Program-made: the position numbers and the translations under genes | Assembly (NCBI GenBank): GCA_937981575.1 | Contig: CALJNR010000077.1 | Coordinates: forward strand, 1 to 55,455 | Reading direction: 5' to 3' | Length of the DNA: 55,455 bases | From: an uncultured Clostridia bacterium | GTDB taxonomy: Bacteria; Bacillota; Clostridia; Lachnospirales; Cellulosilyticaceae | Notes under the pieces: model-generated | What the model was told of the DNA's origin: nothing | Databases searched by the model: none | The model's input: only the letters and a program-made list of their open reading frames with translations | Part shown: piece by piece, positions 7,681-15,106 of the stretch | Position numbering within the stretch: the first letter of the stretch is position 1 | Layout: every line of letters starts with the position of its first letter

Positions 7681-9417
7681 CTAAAAGAAGCTAGCTATTT
7701 CTAATTCATCCAATGTCTCTTTCTCTAATAAAGCTTCAGCAATATTTTCAAGAGTCTTTTGATTTTCTAAAATAATTTGTTTCGTTTCCTCATAAAGTTC
7801 TTTGATCTTTTGTGAGCACTTTTGTAGGATCATTTGATTTTCCAGTCTATTATGACCCATAATAACATTTAAATTAACAAGACCTATTTCTTCATCCATA
7901 CCATATTTTATAATGTAATTTTTAATATATTCGCTGGCCTTTTCAATATCATTACTGGCCCCGGTTGTAATATGATCTGTTCCAAAAACGAGTTCTTCTG
8001 CTGCTCTTCCTGCAAGACTGATTTTAATTTGACTTAAAATTTCCATTTTTGTCATATACATTTTATCCTTTGGTATATTCATACTGAACCCGCCTGCTCC
8101 TTTAGTACTCGGAATAATGGTCACCTTAGTAACGCTGTTATCTGGTGCGACAAGCTTTGTAACCAGTGCGTGGCCTGCTTCGTGATAAGCCGTTATTTTT
8201 CTGTCCATTTGAGAAATAGAACTTCTGTCCTTCTTTTCTTTTCCGGCAATAACAGTATAAAATGCTGTTTCAATATCGTCTTTCGTAATAACAGGGATAT
8301 TATTTTTAGCTGCTGATATGGCTGCTTCATTGAGCAAATTCTCAAGCATTGCTCCAGTAAAGTAAACCGTTTGTTTTGCAAGAGAACTGCTGTTTACTTC
8401 ATCTGAAACAGGTTTATTTTTAAGATAAAGCTTAATGATCTGTTCTCTGGCATTAATATCTGGATAACCCACTTCAATATGTCTGTCAAATCTTCCTGGT
8501 CTAAGAAGGGCTTCATCCAGCATATCCAGTCTGTTCGTTGCAGCGATAATAACAATCCCTTCGTCTTCTTTAAAGCCCGACATTTCTGTAAGCAGAGCAT
8601 TAAGCGTCTGATCTTTTTCATCATTACTGTTTGCAGCGTTATGGCTTCTCTTTTTCCCAATGGCATCTATTTCATCTATAAAGATTACAGCTTTTTTATG
8701 TTTTCTTGCTTCCATAAAAATTTCTCTTACCCTGCTTGCTCCTACCCCCACATAAAGCTGTACAAAGTCCGATCCACTTACTGAAAAAAAAGCTACTCCC
8801 GCTTCTTTGGCAATTGCTTTTGCCATAAGCGTTTTCCCTGTCCCTGGCGGTCCGTAAAGGATAATGCCTTTTGGCATTCTTGCCCCCATTTTCACATATT
8901 TATCTGGTTCCTTGATAAAATCAATAACATCCTGCACCTGCTCTTTTGCTTCCACATTACCAGCTATGTTTGCAAATCCTTGGGCTATGGCATCAGCTTG
9001 TACTGGCGCTGCGCTAAGACTCATCATGCCGCCTCCTGAACCATGCTTTTTTGCACTGCGGAAAATAAAAATAAAAACTCCTGCAAAAAGCAAAGTGCTT
9101 GTAAGATACTGAATCATATACATACTGCTTCCAGCATTCTCCGAAACTTTAATACCCTTTAAAAGCAGCTCTTCTTTAAAGTCTTCTTTTCTTGGATTAT
9201 CTGTCAGATAAGCCGTTGAATCTCCAACGAGTTTGACCTTAAGTTTAGCTTCCCCGCTCATCTGGACTTCCTCAACCTTTTTTTCTTCAATTAGCGTTAA
9301 AAAATCTGTATATCCAATATCTGCTTTTTTATTATTTTTATGAACATATAAACCGATAATGACTGCAATCATCACAAGTCCCATAGCGCCATATTTTATA
9401 TATTTATTCTTCGCCAT
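7681..9417 (-). CDS. ftsH: FtsH-family ATP-dependent zinc metalloprotease
   Basis: This membrane-anchored AAA+ protease degrades misfolded or regulatory membrane and cytosolic proteins as a hexamer. The N-terminus has TM1 (about 9-26), a small external domain and TM2 (about 104-121). The AAA domain follows, with Walker A GPPGTGKT (190-197), Walker B VIFIDEID and second-region-of-homology arginines (RPGRFDRH). The protease domain carries the zinc site HEAGH (413-417) and a downstream acidic ligand in SNDIEKAS. At 578-579 residues it is shorter than typical housekeeping FtsH (over 600) because the C-terminal tail is short, so it may be a second paralogue. AGGAGG precedes the tandem ATGs; the second (9417) has the better spacing. 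Confidence 0.93.
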   Translation of the reverse strand: MAKNKYIKYGAMGLVMIAVIIGLYVHKNNKKADIGYTDFLTLIEEKKVEEVQMSGEAKLKVKLVGDSTAYLTDNPRKEDFKEELLLKGIKVSENAGSSMYMIQYLTSTLLFAGVFIFIFRSAKKHGSGGGMMSLSAAPVQADAIAQGFANIAGNVEAKEQVQDVIDFIKEPDKYVKMGARMPKGIILYGPPGTGKTLMAKAIAKEAGVAFFSVSGSDFVQLYVGVGASRVREIFMEARKHKKAVIFIDEIDAIGKKRSHNAANSNDEKDQTLNALLTEMSGFKEDEGIVIIAATNRLDMLDEALLRPGRFDRHIEVGYPDINAREQIIKLYLKNKPVSDEVNSSSLAKQTVYFTGAMLENLLNEAAISAAKNNIPVITKDDIETAFYTVIAGKEKKDRSSISQMDRKITAYHEAGHALVTKLVAPDNSVTKVTIIPSTKGAGGFSMNIPKDKMYMTKMEILSQIKISLAGRAAEELVFGTDHITTGASNDIEKASEYIKNYIIKYGMDEEIGLVNLNVIMGHNRLENQMILQKCSQKIKELYEETKQIILENQKTLENIAEALLEKETLDELEIASFF

Positions 9418-9560
9418 CATGCATCCTCCTACTATTTGATATCACACTATTAGTCATAATAGGGGGTATCCCTACATGAATTATACTTTACATAACATAA
9501 GGTTGCATTAGTGAGTATATGGTAATAGGAAAACGTACGTTAAAAAATCCAAAAAAAGGC

Positions 9561-9595
9561 AAAAAAAGTGGAGAAAGACGACGGGTCTTTCTCCA
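9561..9595 (-). terminator. Strong minus-strand terminator in a gene-free gap
   Basis: An 11-bp perfect stem TGGAGAAAGAC/GTCTTTCTCCA (9569-9579 with 9585-9595) is followed on the minus strand by CTTTTTTT (9561-9568). The nearest minus-strand gene upstream is the holin-like ORF ending at 9931, some 340 bases away. It therefore ends either an unusually long 3' untranslated region or a separate small RNA. Confidence 0.8.
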
Positions 9596-9930
9596 TGAGA
9601 GAAGGTATTTTATTCTAGGGGTAGCAAATAATTTCATATTTGCCGTAACATCTGGGGGAAGTTACAAACATATTATAGCAACTATTTCGCATAAAGTATG
9701 CCCTATTTTTTTTTATATACGCTCTTCCTTTTGTTCAATATGCTATCTGGCACTTTCTATATAGTCACTAATGAATTGCAGACTTCTTCAGATCCAAACT
9801 TTTTTGTGTATATTGCTTAAAGATGTTCCATCTCCAAAAACACAAATTTTATTTTTCTACATTTTATACACTTTTTTCTAGATAAGATACATTTTTTTAT
9901 AAATAATTTGTTTGTTTATAGCGTTTTTTG
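9596..9930. other. Gene-free stretch, AT-rich, no coding region supported
   Basis: Within the 9421-9930 gap no ORF has a ribosome-binding site or recognisable protein; the 81-codon plus-strand frame at 9519-9764 runs through the hairpin and looks spurious. Read on the minus strand, the segment runs from the holin-like gene to the terminator at 9561-9595 and includes a G/C-richer patch (CTTCCCCCAGATGTTACGG, near 9650). I could not match it to a known RNA family. Confidence 0.5.
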
Positions 9931-10179
9931 TTAAGCTGCTTTCTTTCCTATAACATTTCTAGTCCCCGAATACATGCCGACAGCCGTAAGCCCCATATAA
10001 ATACCTTTTAAAATACCTTTTTTCAAATCTCCTTCTGACAAATAGACTGCTCCGATTAAAGTACCAACGAGAACTGCTGCCAGCGGACAAAATCTTTTTG
10101 GCAGTCCCATATGTTTAAGCACCTCTATTCCCCCGACAATAACAGGTACAAGCATAATGCCATAAACTTCACTATCCAC
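9931..10179 (-). CDS. Small holin-like membrane protein
   Basis: This 82-residue protein has two hydrophobic segments (VYGIMLVPVIVGGIEVL and FCPLAAVLVGTLIGAVYL) and a third amphipathic one (GILKGIYMGLTAVGMYSGTR), ending in a basic tail. The layout resembles the stand-alone phage-holin-like proteins found singly in many clostridial chromosomes. Those are thought to form membrane lesions or help export lytic enzymes. The start is a GTG at 10179 preceded by AAGGAAGGGG. No endolysin or phage gene is adjacent, so a prophage is not implied. The function is inferred from size and topology only. Confidence 0.6.
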   Translation of the reverse strand: MDSEVYGIMLVPVIVGGIEVLKHMGLPKRFCPLAAVLVGTLIGAVYLSEGDLKKGILKGIYMGLTAVGMYSGTRNVIGKKAA

Positions 10180-10267
10180 TAAAACCCCTTCCTTCTTATA
10201 TAATCTTCCATCTTTTTCTATATATATGTATTGTCCAAGTTTTGTATGCTCAGCTTAAATGCAGGAT

Positions 10268-10300
10268 AAAAAAGTACAGGAACTGATTCCTGCACTTTTT
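10268..10300 (-). terminator. Terminator after the stand-alone receiver gene
   Basis: The hairpin AAAAAGTACAGGAA/TTCCTGCACTTTTT with one mismatch and loop CTGA is followed by a T-run on both strands. It closes the kinase-receiver operon on minus. Confidence 0.85.
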
Positions 10301-10322
10301 TATGAGATAAGAACATTTACCT

Positions 10323-10727
10323 TTAATCATTTTTTAGAAGATCTAACTTGTCTATTACCTCCATTAATTTATCCACATTAATCGGCTTAGCAGCATAGGC
10401 GTTACAGCCATATTCCAATGCAGTTTGCACAACATCCAGTTCTCCAAGAGCGGTAGTCATAATAATTTTTACCCGCTCCTCTTCCGGCACCTGATTCTGC
10501 CCCTCCAGTTCTCTAATCATCTTTAAGGCTTTGACTCCGTCTACCTTTGGCATCATAATATCCAGACAAATCAGATCATACGGCTTCTTTTCATTTAAAG
10601 CAATCATATAAGCATCTATCGTTTCAAGTCCATCTACTACTACATCACATTCCCCATATTTTGAAAGCAATTGGTATAAATACTTTCTGCTTGTAAAGTC
10701 ATCTTCTGCAATTAATATTTTTAACAT
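10323..10727 (-). CDS. Stand-alone receiver-domain response regulator
   Basis: This 134-residue CheY-type receiver has no output domain. The acidic pair EDD (residues 8-10), phospho-acceptor Asp56 (CLDIMMP), the Thr-Thr-Ala switch (IIMTTALG) and the conserved Lys in AAKPIN are all present. It begins 19 bases after the stop codon of the 1009-residue hybrid kinase, behind GGGGGG, and is surely its partner. Without a DNA-binding or enzymatic domain it most likely acts as a phosphate shuttle in a phosphorelay or by protein contact. Confidence 0.92.
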   Translation of the reverse strand: MLKILIAEDDFTSRKYLYQLLSKYGECDVVVDGLETIDAYMIALNEKKPYDLICLDIMMPKVDGVKALKMIRELEGQNQVPEEERVKIIMTTALGELDVVQTALEYGCNAYAAKPINVDKLMEVIDKLDLLKND

Positions 10728-10746
10728 CGAATCCCCCCAGGTTTTT

Positions 10747-13700
10747 TTAAATAGATCTTTTATACTGTCTAAACAAGTACTCTAGCTTAAAAAGCTGTTC
10801 AGTGACTTGATCAAGATTGCTTCTTCTAGCCGCAAGTTCCAGTTTAAAAGCTGTCGTTTTAAGTGCATCTTGTTCTATTTTTTCGAACATGACTTTCATT
10901 TCGTGGACAATCATTTCTATCTCTACAAAGCTTTTATCCTTTACGGCTGCTTCAAGCTTATCTAGAGTTTCTTCTATTATGTTCATTGTAGCTTTTTCTT
11001 CTGCTTTTTTATTCTTCCTAGAAAAGGTTTGAAGCACAGCATCTATTAATACATAAAGCCGCTCTATCGTAACAGGTTTAGCAAGGTATTCATCAATTCC
11101 TAGCGTTAAAAACTTCTCGCGGTCGCCTAAAAGTGCAAATGCCGTCAGTGCAATGATGGGCGTATGCTTAAATTCGCCTTCTCTCTCTCTGATCTGCCTG
11201 GTAGCCTCAATACCGTCCATTTCCGGCATTTGAATATCCATTAAAATAAGATCATAATGATTTGCTGCATGAAGTGTCAAGGCTTCTTTTCCATTGTTAG
11301 CAATATCTAAGGTGTAACCCCTCTCCTCCAGCATTCTTGCTACAACCGTTTGGTTGATCTTATCATCTTCAACTAAAAGCATATGCGCTTTAACCGTTGG
11401 CTTCTTATGCCACTCATTAGGTGTTTTTTTAACTTTGGGTTTCTGCCCCCCTACATTCAGCGGAACTACGAAAAAGAAAGTACTTCCTTTTCCTTTTTCG
11501 CTCGCAAACCAAACTCTGCCCCCCATCATTTCTACAAGCTGTTTGCTAATAACAAGTCCAAGTCCACTTCCCCCATACTGTTTTGTAAAGGAACTGTCAA
11601 TTTGGCTGAAACTCTTAAAAAGCTTATCCTTATTCTCTTGGGAAATGCCAATACCGGTATCCTCTACTTCAAACTGCAGAACCGCCTCCTCTTCACTTTG
11701 TGCCATACATTTTACCTTTAAAGTGACACCGCCTTTATCTGTAAACTTGATGGCGTTGCTGATAAGATTATGAAGCACCTGCTTTAATCTATGAAAATCT
11801 CCAATTAGATTCTGAGGCAGGTCTTCATCTGTTTTGACATATAAATATAGATTTTTTTCCTGAACATGTTTGATATGGGTTTTTTGCACTTCGTCAATTA
11901 ACGGTTCAATTTCAAAGTGCATCATCTGCGGTGACAGCTTACCTACTTCCAGCTTTGAAAAATCTAAGATATCATTAATAATCTCAAGCAGAGTATTTAC
12001 ACAGTTTTTGGCCATAAATAGATTATCTTTTTGTTCACTGTCAAGATCAGTTAATAAAGTAAGGTCAATCATGCCTACAATACCGTTAAGAGGCGTTCTG
12101 ATTTCATGACTCATATTGGCCAGAAACTCACTTTTTGCTTGATTGGCAGCTTCTGCCTGCTCTTTTGCTCTTTGCAGCTCTAATTCTGTTTTCTTTTTCT
12201 CACTAATATCTTTGATGAGCGCTGCAATGTGGTCTTGCTCTGGGCTATAAAGTGCCATGGAATACCATTTATTGACTTCTTCAAAATAAACTTCTTCTAA
12301 ATTGATGTTATTTCCTTTTGCTACATTTTCATTATTTCGTAGGATATCTGCAATTTGATGAACCCGATCTGAAAAGATCTCTGACAACTTCTTATTTATT
12401 ATTTCCTTTCTGTCATATTCACACATTTGTGCAAACTTCTCATTAACATCAACAAGCTTTATATCAATAACTTTTCCATCCTTATCATAAATCATTTTGC
12501 TATAAACAAAACCACTTTCCATATTCATAAAAAGCGAATAATACTTTTTATCACTTTCTCTAACTTTTATTTCAGCTTGTTTTTTCTCAGTAATGTCACT
12601 AACAACTTCGATATAACCTGCATACTTATTATCTAAGTCATAATAAGGCGCACCTACAACTTCTACATCCCGGTATTCCCCGTCTTTTCGCAGCATTTTA
12701 ATTTCTATTTGATATTTCATTCTTTTTCCTGAAGCCGCATAAAAAAGATATTGATATTTTTCATAGTCTTCAGGATGAATTTTATCCCAAATGGCCTCTT
12801 CCGCCTGTTCCTTGCTCATGCCTAAAAAATCAAGAAGCGTTTGATTAAGATAATCACATTTTTGTTCCAGTGAAGAACGCCATATCATAATTGGCAGGCT
12901 GTCCAGCATTTTCATGCTAGACTCTTTCGCTCTTGTCAGCCTTTCTTCATGTTTGATCTGCTCTGTAATGTCCTGAATAATAATGACAATCTGATTTTCT
13001 TCTTCAGTGTTCATTAAGAGAAATTTGATTTTAAAACCAAATTTTACTTTTTCCCCACTCATTATAAGTGTCATAAGAATAGTAATATCTTTATCATACT
13101 GTTTTGTCTGGATGACCTCTGTTAGAGCCTTTCTAAGTTCACACGATTTACATTCTTCTCCGTTTCCACATCCCTTTTCGAAACTTGAATGACATCTTAA
13201 GGCTTCACCAACAGGCCTTCCTGTCATCTCAACAGCATTTAATCTTAGGAGGTTCCCTAAGGTATAGTTTGCACGTCTTACAACTCTCTCTTCATTTACA
13301 ATCATCATTCCTAATGGCATAAATTCAAACATCATATGAAGGTTATTCTTTTCAATCCTTAGTTCCTCTTCCATCGTTCTGATCCTTGTTATATCTCTGA
13401 AAACGATAACTACACCAATAACCTTCTTTTCTTCTTTGATAGGCGAAAAACTTGCAGAAATGTAATATCTTCCTCCACTTTTAGAAATAAGCACTGAGTC
13501 TTTTTTTAGCCCCTTAACCACATCAGTATCAATAACTTCTTTCATAATATCCGTCACTAAAATTCTAGACTCTTTCAGCACAAGATGAAAAACCTCATCT
13601 GCCCTCCGTCCTATGGCATCTTGAGTCTGCCAGCCTATAAGCTTCTCAGCTTCATGGTTCATAAAGTTTATGTTTCCGCTAATATCTATTGAAAGGACTG

Positions 13701-13776
13701 CATCCCCAATACATTCTAGGGTTACTGCAAGCCGCTCTTTTTGATACCCTTTATAATGACTTCTGTAATCGGTCAT
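10747..13776 (-). CDS. Soluble hybrid sensor histidine kinase with four PAS domains
   Basis: This 1009-residue protein has no membrane span. PAS-type sensor domains lie at about 14-135, 143-275, 285-400 and 405-530. HisKA follows with His557 (ANMSHEIRTPLNG), then HATPase (NLISNAIKF, DTGIGI, GSGLGLVIS) and a receiver domain at 798-915 with Asp847 (LILMDIQMP). The C-terminal helical segment (935-1005) has a possible Hpt histidine at 958 (VHEMK), though the usual glycine is missing. PAS2 carries four cysteines (195, 203, 209, 212), suggesting a metal or redox site. GGAGG precedes the ATG. It forms an operon with the receiver downstream; a cytosolic metabolic or redox signal is likely. Confidence 0.94.
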   Translation of the reverse strand: MTDYRSHYKGYQKERLAVTLECIGDAVLSIDISGNINFMNHEAEKLIGWQTQDAIGRRADEVFHLVLKESRILVTDIMKEVIDTDVVKGLKKDSVLISKSGGRYYISASFSPIKEEKKVIGVVIVFRDITRIRTMEEELRIEKNNLHMMFEFMPLGMMIVNEERVVRRANYTLGNLLRLNAVEMTGRPVGEALRCHSSFEKGCGNGEECKSCELRKALTEVIQTKQYDKDITILMTLIMSGEKVKFGFKIKFLLMNTEEENQIVIIIQDITEQIKHEERLTRAKESSMKMLDSLPIMIWRSSLEQKCDYLNQTLLDFLGMSKEQAEEAIWDKIHPEDYEKYQYLFYAASGKRMKYQIEIKMLRKDGEYRDVEVVGAPYYDLDNKYAGYIEVVSDITEKKQAEIKVRESDKKYYSLFMNMESGFVYSKMIYDKDGKVIDIKLVDVNEKFAQMCEYDRKEIINKKLSEIFSDRVHQIADILRNNENVAKGNNINLEEVYFEEVNKWYSMALYSPEQDHIAALIKDISEKKKTELELQRAKEQAEAANQAKSEFLANMSHEIRTPLNGIVGMIDLTLLTDLDSEQKDNLFMAKNCVNTLLEIINDILDFSKLEVGKLSPQMMHFEIEPLIDEVQKTHIKHVQEKNLYLYVKTDEDLPQNLIGDFHRLKQVLHNLISNAIKFTDKGGVTLKVKCMAQSEEEAVLQFEVEDTGIGISQENKDKLFKSFSQIDSSFTKQYGGSGLGLVISKQLVEMMGGRVWFASEKGKGSTFFFVVPLNVGGQKPKVKKTPNEWHKKPTVKAHMLLVEDDKINQTVVARMLEERGYTLDIANNGKEALTLHAANHYDLILMDIQMPEMDGIEATRQIREREGEFKHTPIIALTAFALLGDREKFLTLGIDEYLAKPVTIERLYVLIDAVLQTFSRKNKKAEEKATMNIIEETLDKLEAAVKDKSFVEIEMIVHEMKVMFEKIEQDALKTTAFKLELAARRSNLDQVTEQLFKLEYLFRQYKRSI

Positions 13777-13893
13777 TTTCTCCTCCTTTATCTATAGTCT
13801 CATCAATGAGCTTGTGGTTTTGCTTTAATAATAGCCCTTAACAGTTCTTACCTAGTAAAATAAAGCTTTCTGTACACCCTATACCCCTTTTAC

Positions 13894-13923
13894 AAAAAAG
13901 AGGGCTTTTTTCAAAGGCCCTCC
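13894..13923 (-). terminator. Terminator after the CheY-like gene
   Basis: The stem GAGGGC/GCCCTC (13900-13905 with 13917-13922) has an A/T-paired inner loop and is followed on minus by a T-run. It separates the CheY-like gene from the hybrid kinase operon. Confidence 0.75.
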
Positions 13924-13950
13924 CATACTTACAATTTCTTTCCTATCAGT

Positions 13951-14313
13951 TTACGCGTTTGCTGCTTGCTTAAGCACCTTAATGATATCGTCTTCTTTAA
14001 AAGGTTTTATAATAAATGAAAGGGCACCACTGATAATTGCTTCTTTAACTAACAGTTCCTGCCCCATTGCTGAAACAATGATAACCTTAGCAGCGGGATC
14101 ATACTTTCTAATTGCTTTTAAGGCTTCAATACCATTCATTTCAGGCATTGTAATATCCATAGTTACCACGTCTGGTTTACATGCTATGTATTTTTCAACT
14201 GCTTCTTTACCATTTTCTGCTTCATCAGCAACTTCAAAACCATTTTTTTCAATCATTGTTCTAATCGATAGACGCATAAATCCTGTATCATCAACAATAA
14301 GTACTTTCGCCAT
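13951..14313 (-). CDS. cheY: CheY-like response regulator
   Basis: This 120-residue single receiver domain has the acidic pocket VDD (residues 7-9), phospho-acceptor Asp53 (TMDITMPEMNG), switch Ser (IIVSAMGQ) and Lys in IIKPF. The sequence is close to classic CheY, which binds the flagellar switch, and this organism does carry a flagellin gene in the window. However, no che or fli genes adjoin it, so it could instead belong to the neighbouring phosphorelay. AGGAGG lies ahead of the ATG. It is transcribed alone, with its own terminator. Confidence 0.88.
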   Translation of the reverse strand: MAKVLIVDDTGFMRLSIRTMIEKNGFEVADEAENGKEAVEKYIACKPDVVTMDITMPEMNGIEALKAIRKYDPAAKVIIVSAMGQELLVKEAIISGALSFIIKPFKEDDIIKVLKQAANA

Positions 14314-14573
14314 TTGTTAAACCCTCCTACATCTTTTTTAAACTCTGATGCGTTTCGCTGTATTTGCGTACTTCATATATTGGTATTATTATACCATATC
14401 CCAATATATTTTTACATTTTTTTTAGTAAAGAAAGCATGTTTGTGACATGTGTTGCCAAATTGTTTGTGAAGTACTATTCTCTTATATTTTTCAAAGGCA
14501 AGCACATAAAAATACACACACGTACAGGTGGTAAAGTTTGCTCTTTTACTGACAAAATGAATACCCGCCCTCA

Positions 14574-14606
14574 TAAAAAAATAATCCCCTGCCAAAAGGA
14601 GGGGAT
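14574..14606 (-). terminator. Terminator after the 77-residue hypothetical gene
   Basis: The stem ATCCCCT/AGGGGAT (14584-14590 with 14600-14606) encloses an inner CC/GG pair and is followed on minus by a T-run (14574-14581). It supports the small gene upstream being real. The 14314-14573 stretch beyond it holds no supported gene. Confidence 0.8.
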
Positions 14607-14609
14607 AAG

Positions 14610-14843
14610 CTACTCGTCTTCTTCATTTTTTAATTCTCTAGGCAGTAAGTTTTGAACAATCTCATCTATTTCTTCTTGAAATAAACTTAGCGTACGATGC
14701 CTTTTGGCGTTTTCAAATTCCTTTTTACTCACTTCTGGTTTAGATAGACTTGAATAGGGCATTTCTTTCATATCCATCCTCCTTGACTGCAGATTTTTTA
14801 TAGTATCCACGTCAAAGAATGATTTTATACTTGTTTTTTCCAT
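14610..14843 (-). CDS. Small hypothetical protein, acidic C-terminus
   Basis: I do not recognise this 77-residue protein. It is hydrophilic, with no membrane span, signal or cysteine. The N-terminal half is mixed-charge and the C-terminal half is predicted helical (FEEEI-like LFQEEIDEIVQNLLPREL) with an acidic tail NEEDE. The gene is supported by a proper terminator 4 bases after the stop and by its isolated position; no clean GGAGG was seen upstream of the ATG. It is divergent from the Csp-like gene, so the two may share a control region. Confidence 0.5.
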   Translation of the reverse strand: MEKTSIKSFFDVDTIKNLQSRRMDMKEMPYSSLSKPEVSKKEFENAKRHRTLSLFQEEIDEIVQNLLPRELKNEEDE

Positions 14844-15038
14844 TTTCTAACACTTCATATGCCAGTTCCCAAAGTTTTAGCCTGAAATGTTAAGCCCTTA
14901 CTCTATTTCTCTCGCTATCCCTTTATTTTCTTTTAGTCTCGAAGCTATCCTGATCATTAAACCTATTAGGGCGTGTCATAAAATTCGAAATGCTATAGGA
15001 TTACTGACTAAATTTCAGAAAATTAAGAACTCCTACAA

Positions 15039-15072
15039 GCTATCTCTAATATAATGTTATATTAGAGATAGC
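15039..15072. repeat. Perfect 16-bp inverted repeat in the leader of the Csp-like gene
   Basis: GCTATCTCTAATATAA (15039-15054) and its exact complement (15057-15072) are separated by only TG. A second palindrome AAAGTAA/TTACTTT lies at 15074-15092, just before the ribosome-binding site. There is no T-run directly after the long one, so it is not a normal terminator. It may be an operator or an mRNA-protecting hairpin. The rest of the 14844-15106 gap shows nothing else I can name. Confidence 0.7.
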
Positions 15073-15106
15073 AAAGTAATTATTTTACTTTTCTAGAAGG
15101 AAGTGG

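Noticed and set aside
9519..9764. 81-codon plus-strand frame in the gap after ftsH
   Set aside because: No ribosome-binding site, runs through the terminator hairpin, odd composition; not credible as protein.
9931..10179. Prophage remnant suggested by the holin-like gene
   Set aside because: No integrase, terminase, capsid, endolysin or attachment-like repeats nearby; such single genes are common in clostridia.
14389..14595. 68-codon minus-strand frame
   Set aside because: Passes into the terminator of the 14610 gene and has no ribosome-binding site.
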